DNA of 32,995 nucleotides from Candidatus Doudnabacteria bacterium (lineage in GTDB: Bacteria > Patescibacteriota > Doudnabacteria > UBA920): assembly GCA_023245955.1 (NCBI GenBank), contig JAHFJI010000005.1:1-32995 (forward strand), read 5' to 3'. A program made the position numbers and the translations under genes. Shown one piece after another: positions 14,946 through 22,583 of this stretch (its first letter is position 1; each line of letters starts with the position of its first letter). The notes beneath the pieces were generated by a model that searched no databases, was not told the origin of the DNA, and saw only the letters and a program-made list of their open reading frames with translations.

Positions 14946-15626
14946 ATGAAAGGTTTTGAAACTCGTCAAGATAATTCACCAACTATTCAGGAATTACTTC
15001 CTTCACTTCAGGGGTGGGTGAAGGAGCTGGAACCTCGGTCCGGGATTTTTATCGAGACCGTCCATAGTAGCGAACATTTAGCAGCATCAAAAGCCGTGTA
15101 TGACGAGCTAAATGTTTTAATTGAAGAATTACAGGAGCTAGAGGCGTTGGGTGCTACCGTGCTCTCAACAGAGATATTGAACCAATACGCGATTGTGAAG
15201 CAGCGCGTTAAGGAATTGCACTTGCTTGGTGAGCGGGGGCAGGCAGAGTTCAATAATTGGTCGGAGGGTCTTTTGGAAGAAGTAGATTCATCTGTCCGAA
15301 GAGCTCAAGAACGAGGTGACTGGGTTATACATTTTGTAGAAGAAGGAGACTTAAAAGACTCGCCCGTAGAATTGCAAAGAATGTATTCTGAGCTCCTAGA
15401 GATAGAGAGTTCGATAAAAAGGTATCTAGTTTTGGCGAAAGAGAAGAAAATTAGATTGGGTGGTATGCTCAAGAGGCCGAAAAAGGTTTTACTGAGTATG
15501 TGGAGATTATTAAGTATGCTTGTCGCGGAACCGGACGGTAAATATGCAAAATCAGAATATCAAAAAGAGTATGAGTTGTTACAGGAGTTGCTTGTTCAGA
15601 TTGACAACAAGGTACATAATTCGTAA
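14946..15626 (+). CDS. unknown helical protein, 226 residues
   Basis: Rich in leucine, glutamate and lysine, with heptad-like patterns (about 50-80 and 140-165), suggesting a coiled-coil bundle. A short hydrophobic, basic stretch near 180-195 (KVLLSMWRLLSMLVAEP) could touch the membrane. No catalytic motif and no signal peptide are visible. The gene stands alone with 122 bp before it, which contains a TTGACA at 14861 but no matching -10 at a normal distance. Confidence 0.6.
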   Translation: MKGFETRQDNSPTIQELLPSLQGWVKELEPRSGIFIETVHSSEHLAASKAVYDELNVLIEELQELEALGATVLSTEILNQYAIVKQRVKELHLLGERGQAEFNNWSEGLLEEVDSSVRRAQERGDWVIHFVEEGDLKDSPVELQRMYSELLEIESSIKRYLVLAKEKKIRLGGMLKRPKKVLLSMWRLLSMLVAEPDGKYAKSEYQKEYELLQELLVQIDNKVHNS

Positions 15627-15681
15627 GTTGGTTTTCTGTAAACTGCCGTTCATTAAATTTGAGGTTAATTAACACACTGGT

Positions 15682-16959
15682 ATGAAATACACCAAACAAA
15701 TTTTACCGAATGGACTGACTATCGTCGCGGTGCCGAGTAGCGACGCGGAAAGCGTAGTCGTGGATATTTTTGTGAAGACTGGTTCGCGTTCAGAAAGCAA
15801 ACACGAGGCGGGTGTTTCGCATTTCTTGGAGCACTTTTTGTTCAAGGGTACAAAGAAGTACCCGACTGCTATGGCTATAAACGAAATAGTAGACGGCATA
15901 GGTGGCGACATGAACGCGTTCACCAGTAAGGAGGCAACCCAGTACTACATAAAAGCGCGGAGTAAGTTTCTGCCGCTCATTTTTGACATACTTACCGACA
16001 TGGTTCAGGAACCGCTCTTTGACGCGGCTGAGTTGGAAAAAGAAAAAGGTGTGATTATAGAAGAGATGAACATGTACAAGGACATGCCACAAGCAGTAGT
16101 GGAAGAAGCGCTGGACTTGCTTATGTGGCCGAAAGACGTTCTTGGCCAGCCCATCATCGGACAGAAAAAAACTGTCACTAGTTTTACTCCAAGCGTTTTC
16201 CGTGAGTACATGCACAGGCATTACCAGCCTAGTAACATGCTGATTGGTGTATCGGGTGAGTTTAACGAGCGCGAATTGGATAAGTTAATAAAGCAGTACT
16301 GGACCAAGATAAAAAAGCAGCGCGCTGGAGGCTGGCAGAAAGCTACCGACGCGCAGACTAAACCACGGTTTAAGCTGATTTACAAAGACACAGAACAAGC
16401 CCATTTAGCACTCGGGTTTAAAGCTTTTGCAAATAACGATAAGCGAAACCGGGCTATGACCGTACTCTCTACTATTTTAGGTGGTGGCATGAGTAGCAGG
16501 CTCTGGGATGAGATTCGAGAGAAGCGAGGCCTTGCCTACTACGTGCGCTGCAGCGGGGGCTCTTACCAAGACACGGGTCAGTTCGTGGTCACCGCGGGTG
16601 TGCAGGTTGCCAAAGTAGAAGAGGCAATTAGGGTTATACTTTCAGAACTGAAACGCACTGTAGACGTGCTTGTAGACGACAAAGAACTGCAAAAAGCCAA
16701 AGAGTACTTAAAAGGCAAAACAGCCTTGGCGCTGGAAGACAACCAGGTTCGTTTGGATTGGTATTTAGATCAGGTGGCGTTTAAAAAGCAGATCCGCACA
16801 CCCCAAGAAGCGTATGACCGTATAGACAAAGTCACCAGACAGGACGTGCAGGCAATCGCCCAAGAGCTTTTCCAAGCGAGCCAGGCATCCTTAGCCGTAC
16901 TTGGACCTTATAAGGATGGTACGCTAGAGAAAAATTTGCAGAAGATAATCAAGTTTTAG
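15682..16959 (+). CDS. M16 family zinc peptidase
   Basis: A 425-residue metallopeptidase of the pitrilysin/processing-peptidase family. The inverted zinc motif HFLEH (H47, E50, H51) and the downstream glutamates in GVIIEEMNMYKDMP (about 123-136) supply the metal ligands. The second half carries the partner-domain motif REKRGLAYYV (about 277-286). Length fits single-chain bacterial M16B proteins that act as homodimers. No signal peptide is seen, so it is probably cytoplasmic and degrades peptides. No partner M16 gene is adjacent. Confidence 0.92.
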   Translation: MKYTKQILPNGLTIVAVPSSDAESVVVDIFVKTGSRSESKHEAGVSHFLEHFLFKGTKKYPTAMAINEIVDGIGGDMNAFTSKEATQYYIKARSKFLPLIFDILTDMVQEPLFDAAELEKEKGVIIEEMNMYKDMPQAVVEEALDLLMWPKDVLGQPIIGQKKTVTSFTPSVFREYMHRHYQPSNMLIGVSGEFNERELDKLIKQYWTKIKKQRAGGWQKATDAQTKPRFKLIYKDTEQAHLALGFKAFANNDKRNRAMTVLSTILGGGMSSRLWDEIREKRGLAYYVRCSGGSYQDTGQFVVTAGVQVAKVEEAIRVILSELKRTVDVLVDDKELQKAKEYLKGKTALALEDNQVRLDWYLDQVAFKKQIRTPQEAYDRIDKVTRQDVQAIAQELFQASQASLAVLGPYKDGTLEKNLQKIIKF

Positions 16960-17068
16960 AATCTTTAATCCGGATTTTCAGATGATATATGAATCTACGG
17001 ATACCTACGGATAAATGCCACATGGGACAATCTGTAGTATTAACAAAGCTGTATATCAGGATTGTATT

Positions 17069-17995
17069 ATGTTTGATTATAAAACCAGTACAGCCATATT
17101 TAGAGATGAATTTGTACCGTTCGCGGATGCGAATGTAAGTATTGCTTCTTCGCCAGTTTTGTATGGCCTGGCGGTGTACACGGTGTTTAATGTGATCTGG
17201 GACGAACCAAATAAAAGGCTGTTAATTTTTAGGTTGCGCGACCATTGGAAACGATTATGCAGTTCTGCTCGGATAATGGGCTTCGCAGATTTTGCGGAAA
17301 GCCACCCTTATGAAAGATTTCGAGCAGAGATGCAAGAGCTACTAAAGCGAAATAATATACAGGAAAATGTGCTAGTACGAGCGAGTATCTTTATAGACGA
17401 GCTCATAGCCGGTACTCGCATTCAAGGCTTAAAAAATAGTTTTTCCGTGTACGTGTACCCGATGGGTCAGTTTTATCCCATAGCAGGCGTACACGTGTGC
17501 GTGAGTAGTTGGCGGCACGTGGAGGACAGCGCTATCCCAGCTCGTGCCAAAGTAAACGGTTTGTATGTTAGCAATAGCCTAATGAAGAACGAAGCTTTGC
17601 TAAACGGTTTTGATGAAGCTATTTGTTTAGACCGAGACGGGCATGTAACCGAAGGTACGGTGGCGAATATTTTTATTGTCCGCGATGGTGTATTAATTAC
17701 TCCAAGTGTATCCGCAGATATTTTAGAAGGCATTACCCGCGACACAGTTATTAAACTCGCTCAGCACCTAAGCGTTCCTGTAGAAGTTCGGTCTATAGAC
17801 CGGAGTGAGTTATATATTGCTGATGAACTTTTCTTTTGCGGCTCTAGTGCTCGCATTACGCCCATACTATCTGTGGATAAGCGAACGGTGCGCTCGGTGG
17901 GTATGGGTGACATAACTTCTCAAATATTAGAAAGTTATAGTCACGTGCAGAGTGGGGCACTTGAACAATTCAAAGATTGGATAACTGTAGTATAA
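17069..17995 (+). CDS. ilvE: class IV aminotransferase (branched-chain type)
   Basis: A 308-residue PLP enzyme of the fold-type IV family (IlvE, DAAT, ADCL). The PLP lysine is K161 in PARAKVNGLYVSNSL. The glutamate motif GHVTEGTVANIFIVRDG and the terminal GITRDTVIKLA and ADELFFCGSSARITP signatures follow. The ATG at 17069 has AGGA eight bases upstream and fits family N-termini; an ATG at 17015 would add 18 residues. Branched-chain amino acids or D-alanine are possible substrates, so the symbol is tentative. A decayed relative of its C-terminus lies at 19040-19342. Confidence 0.85.
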   Translation: MFDYKTSTAIFRDEFVPFADANVSIASSPVLYGLAVYTVFNVIWDEPNKRLLIFRLRDHWKRLCSSARIMGFADFAESHPYERFRAEMQELLKRNNIQENVLVRASIFIDELIAGTRIQGLKNSFSVYVYPMGQFYPIAGVHVCVSSWRHVEDSAIPARAKVNGLYVSNSLMKNEALLNGFDEAICLDRDGHVTEGTVANIFIVRDGVLITPSVSADILEGITRDTVIKLAQHLSVPVEVRSIDRSELYIADELFFCGSSARITPILSVDKRTVRSVGMGDITSQILESYSHVQSGALEQFKDWITVV

Positions 17996-18002
17996 TCATA
18001 GT

Positions 18003-18989
18003 ATGTCTCATGTGTCATCTGGCCGCCCAGAGAAAGAACAACCAGAACAAACGTTTAGTGCTAGCCGACGGAACTTTTTAAGGGCTGGTACAGCTGCCGT
18101 TATTGCAGCTGGCGTGGCTTTTACAGAACGAAAGTACATAGGAGACAAGCTTGAAGAAATTGTTGTACCGGAAAAGGTTGAAGAGGAAGACAAGAAGACA
18201 ATTGAGTGGTTGCGGAATACCTATGGGATATATGCGAGTCGTGGATCCATTGGGCATACAGATCTGCCTCCTCATTTTGTGTTTCGTGCTGGTGTGGAAC
18301 CGAGTATTCATGACGTGGTGCTTGACAGAAATAAGTTAAGCGCTGATGGCTTATCTGCGGGCGAGGCTCGGGACGTTTTGCACTGGGTTACTAGTGAAGT
18401 TTCAAAGTATCCTCCCGAACTAATTAAGAAGTATAATATCAGAAGATTATATCTGGTTAAAAATTATGTAGACGGTACTGATAAAAACATTCGTGGTGGA
18501 ACATTTCGTCACCCAGATAACAGCACAACAATAATACTTTCGCCCAACGAGGTGAATAGCAGAAATAATCCACTGAATTATTTTGAGAATCCTCAAGTTC
18601 AGTTTCATCATGAACTATTTCATGCTGCCGATGTCTGTTTCGGTACTCACACAATTGACGATGAGTGGGTTCAATTAAATCCAAGAGGGAAGCTTACATA
18701 TATAGGTGAAGCGTGGCATAATATGCTTTCAAGACCGCAGGGGTGTTCTGAACCCTATGGTTTGAGCGATTTATCCGAAGATAAAGCTACTATCGTAAAA
18801 GATATGATTTTTGATCCACAGAAGTGTTTAGGCTTGTGTTTGGAGGATGAAGTCTATGCTAAAAAAGTTGCGTTGTTGAAAGCAAGGCTTGAAAATTGGA
18901 GCAATGGTTTGATGAACAAGAAGTATTGGCAGGACTTGGCGGACGGTAAAGTGGATCAACGTTATTGGCAAACTAAAGTTAAACAATAG
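18003..18989 (+). CDS. Tat-exported putative zinc metallopeptidase
   Basis: A 328-residue protein with a twin-arginine signal, SRRNFLRAG near residues 21-29, then a hydrophobic stretch to about 41. It is probably folded in the cytoplasm and exported. HELFH (203-207) is the zinc-binding HExxH motif, and a glutamate in LSEDKA (E259) is a plausible third ligand, a gluzincin arrangement. The domain resembles putative zinc-binding peptidase families but I cannot name one. It starts 7 bp after the aminotransferase stop, and a TATAAT (17991-17996) ends six bases before the ATG. Confidence 0.7.
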   Translation: MSHVSSGRPEKEQPEQTFSASRRNFLRAGTAAVIAAGVAFTERKYIGDKLEEIVVPEKVEEEDKKTIEWLRNTYGIYASRGSIGHTDLPPHFVFRAGVEPSIHDVVLDRNKLSADGLSAGEARDVLHWVTSEVSKYPPELIKKYNIRRLYLVKNYVDGTDKNIRGGTFRHPDNSTTIILSPNEVNSRNNPLNYFENPQVQFHHELFHAADVCFGTHTIDDEWVQLNPRGKLTYIGEAWHNMLSRPQGCSEPYGLSDLSEDKATIVKDMIFDPQKCLGLCLEDEVYAKKVALLKARLENWSNGLMNKKYWQDLADGKVDQRYWQTKVKQ

Positions 18990-18991
18990 AT

Positions 18992-19342
18992 ATGCAAATA
19001 AAAATTGGTTGTCATGTGAGTATAGCGGGTGGGGTGTTTATTACTCCTGCAGTGATCTCCGACATTTACGCGTGATACTGTTATAGAGATTGCTAAGAGT
19101 TCGGATATTACTTAACTGTACGTGTCATAGACCGCAGTGAACTGTATATGGCCGACGAACTCTTTTTTTGCGGCTCCAGCGCACGCATTACTACAATCTT
19201 GTCTGTGGACAAACGTCAGGTGGGTCAAGGGTGCACAGGTAATATTACAAAGTGGATTTATGACTTCTATACAGATGCGCAAATAGCTGGCGTTGGGAAG
19301 TATAAAGATTGGGTTACCATGCTACCAAAAGACGAGTCTTGA
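18992..19342 (+). pseudogene. chimeric relic: nfo 5' end joined to an aminotransferase 3' end
   Basis: The first 49 bases (18992-19040) copy the start of nfo (19930-19978), with a 29-base identical core, and translate as MQIKIGCHVSIAGGVF. At 19040 the sequence switches to a degraded copy of the class IV aminotransferase C-terminus: ITPAVISDI, an in-frame TGA near 19072, TRDTVIEIAKSSD, a frame disruption, then ADELFFCGSSARITTILSVDK to a TGA at 19340-19342. The aminotransferase part differs from the intact gene at many sites, so it is an old paralog, not a fresh copy. No active product is expected. Confidence 0.82.
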
Positions 19343-19371
19343 CAGGTATATACTAAAGTATATACTTTAGT
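19339..19371 (+). promoter_or_regulatory. toxin-antitoxin promoter with palindromic operator
   Basis: TTGACA (19339-19344), 16 bp, TATACT (19361-19366). A perfect 20-bp palindrome, ACTAAAGTATATACTTTAGT (19352-19371), overlaps the -10. This is a classic place for the ribbon-helix-helix antitoxin to bind and repress its own operon. Confidence 0.78.
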
Positions 19372-19395
19372 TAGTTTTATAAATAAGCAAACTTT

Positions 19396-19665
19396 ATGGA
19401 AACTGTTATAAATATTAAAACGGATAAAAAGCTCAAAGAACAGGCGTCTAAGCTGGCGAAAGATATGGGTTTTAGCCTTTCTTCGGTTATTAATGCTACG
19501 TTGTATAATTTTGTTAAAAATAGGGAACTTCACATAACTGAAGCTCCAAGAATGACACCGTATCTAGAAAGTGTTGTTGCAGAGGCAAGGCGCGACTACA
19601 AGCTCGGTAAAAATATCAAGAGCTTCAAGAGCATGAAAGATTTAATTGATGATTTAGATACCTAA
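19396..19665 (+). CDS. relB: RelB/DinJ-type antitoxin
   Basis: An 89-residue protein with an N-terminal ribbon-helix-helix (METVINIKTDKKLKEQASKL, then MGFSLSSVINATLYNFV). This is the DinJ/RelB pattern that binds operator DNA as a dimer. The charged C-terminal half would wrap the toxin. Its stop overlaps the toxin start (TAATG), so the two are translationally coupled. The palindromic operator lies just upstream. Confidence 0.88.
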   Translation: METVINIKTDKKLKEQASKLAKDMGFSLSSVINATLYNFVKNRELHITEAPRMTPYLESVVAEARRDYKLGKNIKSFKSMKDLIDDLDT

Positions 19666-19928
19666 TGCCGGAGATTCATCGTCATAAAAGGTTTAAAAAA
19701 GCTTACAGCAGATTGTCTACGAAAGTGCGCGAAGCTACGAAACAGCGGCTTGAACTATTCGCCAGTGAACCGTTCAATGAGGTATTACATAATCATGTGC
19801 TTCAGGGAAAGTATCAAGGGTGTAGAAGTATAAATATAACCGGTGATTTTAGAATTATATACTCTGAAGAGGCTGAGGGGGATATTTTACTTATTAATAT
19901 TGGTACGCATTCGCAGTTATACGGATAA
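19665..19928 (+). CDS. relE: RelE/YafQ-type mRNA interferase toxin
   Basis: An 87-residue basic toxin expected to cleave mRNA in the ribosome. The N-terminus HKRFKKAYSRLSTKVREA and the C-terminal FRIIYSEEAEGDILLINIG with a final THSQLYG match the YafQ/RelE fold, including the terminal histidine region. It directly follows and overlaps the antitoxin gene. Its stop is one base before the nfo ATG, an unusually tight link to a repair gene. Confidence 0.88.
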   Translation: MPEIHRHKRFKKAYSRLSTKVREATKQRLELFASEPFNEVLHNHVLQGKYQGCRSINITGDFRIIYSEEAEGDILLINIGTHSQLYG

Positions 19929-19929
19929 T

Positions 19930-20787
19930 ATGAACATCAAAATTGGTTGTCATGTGAGTATAGCGGGAGGGATATTTAATGCGCCAAAGAACGCGGCGGA
20001 GTTTGGCTGCGAGACGTTTCAGATATTTAGCCGAAGTCCACAGGGTGGACCGGCGCCGAAGCTCACCCCTGAGGTGGTAGAACAGTTTAAGGCTGAAATG
20101 CAGAAGTATGGCTTTACGGACTTTGTTATTCACGCGCCGTATTACATAAACTTTGGTTCGCCCAAGCCTCAGACCTACCATGCGTCTATAGCTATTATTC
20201 ATGATGAACTGGAGCGGGGGACTCTTTTGGGCGCGAAGTATGTTATGTTCCATCCAGGTAGCTTGAAAGATAACTTGGACAAGGGTTTCGCCCAAGCTAA
20301 AGAGGGTATGCAGAAAGTTTTAGATGGGTATACAGGTACTACCCAGTTACTCATAGAAATATCCGCCGGAGCGGGGGCGGTTATAGGTGACACTTTCGAA
20401 GAGCTGGCAGATTTAGTAAAAACCCTCAAGAAGCATAAAGGTTTTGGAGGTATATGTTACGACACTCAACATGCTTTTGCTTCTGGCTATGATATCCGCA
20501 CGCAAAAAGCAGCGGCCGACACCTTTAAAAAGTTTGGTGATGTAATTGGCCTTGAATGGTTACGCATGAGCCATGTGAACGACAGTAAACCGGAGTTTGG
20601 TTCACATAGAGACCGGCACGAGCACATTGGCGACGGACACATTGGCAAGGCTGGCTTTAAGGCATTTATATCGGAAATCGATAATTGGAAATCGGTAATT
20701 GGTCTAAACACAATTTTCCTCTTGATTTTGGAGACAGAACACGATAAGGTTAAAGAAGATATAGAAACATTAAAAAAACTTAGATAA
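19930..20787 (+). CDS. nfo: endonuclease IV (AP endonuclease)
   Basis: A 285-residue zinc AP endonuclease that cuts DNA at abasic sites. Family motifs: GCHVSIAGGIFNAPKNAAE near 5-23, QIFSRSPQGG near 28-37, HAPYYINF near 62, HPGSLKD near 105, LLIEISAGAG near 139, CYDTQHAFASGYD near 175-187, HVNDSKPEFGSHRDRHEHIG near 217-236 and LILETE near 265. The C-terminus has a stretch of about eight extra residues (EIDNWKSVIGLNT) encoded by a 14-bp tandem repeat. It starts one base after the toxin stop, so it is probably translated from the toxin-antitoxin transcript. It works naturally with the UDG at 3635. Confidence 0.95.
   Translation: MNIKIGCHVSIAGGIFNAPKNAAEFGCETFQIFSRSPQGGPAPKLTPEVVEQFKAEMQKYGFTDFVIHAPYYINFGSPKPQTYHASIAIIHDELERGTLLGAKYVMFHPGSLKDNLDKGFAQAKEGMQKVLDGYTGTTQLLIEISAGAGAVIGDTFEELADLVKTLKKHKGFGGICYDTQHAFASGYDIRTQKAAADTFKKFGDVIGLEWLRMSHVNDSKPEFGSHRDRHEHIGDGHIGKAGFKAFISEIDNWKSVIGLNTIFLLILETEHDKVKEDIETLKKLR
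20672..20702. repeat. 14-bp tandem repeat inside nfo
   Basis: Two units, GGAAATCGATAATT and GGAAATCGGTAATT, lie head to tail in the nfo coding sequence and keep the frame open. The complement of a unit matches the repeat in metG (24746-24780) at about 12 of 14 positions after rotation. Confidence 0.6.
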
Positions 20788-20791
20788 ATAT

Positions 20792-20947
20792 ATGTCAGAA
20801 ACAACTGAAAAAGTAACGGCAGAAGACAACGGTGCAGAGGTAGTAGCAAATAATGGTGAAGTAGATGATGTACCCGGTGTGCACGTACAAGTTGGTAAGC
20901 ATGATGCACAAATGCAAAATCCTTATGAAGAAAGTGCGAATGAGTAA
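20792..20947 (+). CDS. tiny acidic ORF after nfo
   Basis: A 51-residue reading frame, ATG 20792 to TAA, 4 bp after the nfo stop. The product is acidic and looks disordered: MSETTEKVTAEDNGAEVV at the start, NPYEESANE at the end. No fold or family is recognised. Close spacing argues for co-transcription. It could also be a chance ORF, but its codon use looks like that of its neighbours. Confidence 0.5.
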   Translation: MSETTEKVTAEDNGAEVVANNGEVDDVPGVHVQVGKHDAQMQNPYEESANE

Positions 20948-21033
20948 TTTCCTAATGTAGCTTGCGTTAATTTTTTAGCAGTGCTACATTTCAGTCACGG
21001 AAGAATTTTGCTAGCAGTAAGAAATAAAATTTT

Positions 21034-21225
21034 ATGCAGATGGAACAAAATATAAATCTTACACCAGAACAAGGAGCAATGGCTCATATTGTAGATATGC
21101 GTAGAGAAGACGCGCTATCGCCAGCAGAGCGCAACAAGTGGGAGAGCTATTATCAAAGTAATGGCGTTACCCCAGAAAAACCAGAGGTCGTAGTCAATAC
21201 AATATTAAAAGAAATAGCTGCCTAG
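21034..21225 (+). CDS. small unknown protein, 63 residues
   Basis: Starts MQMEQNINLTPEQGAMAHIV; the third codon is a second ATG (21040). It is acidic and probably helical, without cysteines or membrane segments. Upstream, AATGTAGC (20954-20961) and GCTACATT (about 20983-20990) form an inverted pair that may be a weak terminator or operator. The next small gene begins within 20 bp. Function unknown. Confidence 0.55.
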   Translation: MQMEQNINLTPEQGAMAHIVDMRREDALSPAERNKWESYYQSNGVTPEKPEVVVNTILKEIAA

Positions 21226-21241
21226 TATAAAATTGATGTTT

Positions 21242-21475
21242 ATGACAGAACAGATCCAAAAAGTAATATATTTAATATCTATTTCAGACCTTGATCAAAC
21301 GATTAAGGATATTTTGATTCGCGATTTACAAACAGAAGGCCTTACAGACTTCTTACGTGAGCAAATAAAAGCTTACTGCCTGGAAGACTTGCGCAAGATG
21401 GATGTGCAAACAGAAGAAGCGAAGAAAATTTTAGAAGAAAATCCAGTTACTACAGTACCAAATCCAGCTAGCTAG
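21242..21475 (+). CDS. small unknown protein, 77 residues
   Basis: The ATG at 21242 (MTEQIQKVIYLISISDLDQ) is chosen over ATG 21236 and TTG 21233 upstream. The product is acidic and helical, with one cysteine, and ends PVTTVPNPAS. Its last codons and stop are part of the downstream terminator palindrome. It forms a two-gene group with the 63-residue ORF. Nothing suggests a function. Confidence 0.6.
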   Translation: MTEQIQKVIYLISISDLDQTIKDILIRDLQTEGLTDFLREQIKAYCLEDLRKMDVQTEEAKKILEENPVTTVPNPAS

Positions 21476-21488
21476 CTGGATTTTTTTG
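21461..21488 (+). terminator. rho-independent terminator overlapping a stop codon
   Basis: A 22-bp perfect palindrome containing AATCCAGCTAGC and its complement is followed by a run of T. The TAG stop of the preceding gene (21473-21475) lies in its centre, so coding and termination signals are fused. Confidence 0.85.
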
Positions 21489-21507
21489 TTGGGTATATAC
21501 TAAGAGC

Positions 21508-22527
21508 ATGAAATTTGCAGAACTAGAACAATCTACACAGGTTATCTTAAAAGTAGTGTTAGTAGTTATTGCCCTGGCCTTGCTTTGGGCTATTCGGGAT
21601 ATTATTTTACTATTTTTACTCGCGGTAGTGTTTGCCTCGGCCATGGAACCACTGGCAGATTATCTGCGTACGAAAAAAATTCCTAGGGGCGTTTCTGTGC
21701 TGGCCGTGTATATTTTGGTGTTTGCTTTAATAGGTGTAGTGGGTGCGTTACTGGTTCCGGTAATAGCAGAACAATTTCAGCTACTAGCCAGTAACTTCCC
21801 TAGCTACATGGCAGATTTTCAAGATAAGTATCCAAGCCTACATGGATTGTTCGCTACTAGTAGTGGCTCCGAGATATTACAGGGTATAGTTGGTGGTGGT
21901 GGAGAAGGCGGGGTATTTAGCAGAACTTTGGGTGTGTTTAGCGGTTTTCTTGGGTTCATCACGGTAATGGTTATATCTTTTTATTTGGTGGTAGCAGACC
22001 AGAACGGCATGAAAGAACTGATTCGGCCACTAGTGCCTGTTCATCGTCGTGATCAGGTTATGCATCTTATTCGGAAGATCCAGCACAAGATGGGGCTCTG
22101 GGTGCTTGGACAGCTACTTTTGAGTGTGTCTATTTTTTTACTTTCATTTATCGCTTTGTCACTCTTGGGGGTAAAGTACGCTCTGGTTTTAGCGCTCTTG
22201 GCTGGGCTTTTGGAAATAGTGCCATATATGGGACCCATACTTTCTGCTGTGCCAGCATTTTTCTTTGCGCTCATTCAGAGTCCAGCCTTGGCTGTTGCAG
22301 TAGTAATTTTGTATATACTTATTCAGAAAACCGAGGGTTATGTGCTGGTGCCAAAAATTATGCATAAGACCGTGGGTACTTCACCATTGGTGGTAATGCT
22401 GTCTCTCTTAATTGGGTTTAAGCTTGCGGGGATTGTAGGTCTTCTCTTGGGGGTGCCTGTAGCCGGCGCCTTGCTAGTTCTCATGGAAGAGTTCACAGGA
22501 GAGCAATCGTACGTGGAAATTGAGTAG
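21508..22527 (+). CDS. AI-2E/PerM family permease
   Basis: A 339-residue polytopic membrane protein with about eight predicted helices, the first two near residues 12-50. The family signature GVKYALVLALLAGLLEIVPY with MGPILSAVPA lies near 222-252, and LVPKIMHKTVGTSPLVVMLS near 288-307. Family members export autoinducer-2 or exchange ions such as Na+/H+; substrate is not predictable. A TATACT (21496-21501) ends six bases before the ATG, hinting at a nearly leaderless mRNA, but no -35 is clear. Confidence 0.9.
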   Translation: MKFAELEQSTQVILKVVLVVIALALLWAIRDIILLFLLAVVFASAMEPLADYLRTKKIPRGVSVLAVYILVFALIGVVGALLVPVIAEQFQLLASNFPSYMADFQDKYPSLHGLFATSSGSEILQGIVGGGGEGGVFSRTLGVFSGFLGFITVMVISFYLVVADQNGMKELIRPLVPVHRRDQVMHLIRKIQHKMGLWVLGQLLLSVSIFLLSFIALSLLGVKYALVLALLAGLLEIVPYMGPILSAVPAFFFALIQSPALAVAVVILYILIQKTEGYVLVPKIMHKTVGTSPLVVMLSLLIGFKLAGIVGLLLGVPVAGALLVLMEEFTGEQSYVEIE

Positions 22528-22583
22528 TTATGAAACCTATGTGTTGTTAAAATAAATTAAATAGTCATTAATAAAATTTTTGT

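Noticed and set aside
21489-21502. A second toxin-antitoxin operator, because GGTATATACTAAG resembles the site at 19346-19358
   Set aside because: Only one half is present without the palindrome. It is more simply a -10 region of the permease gene.
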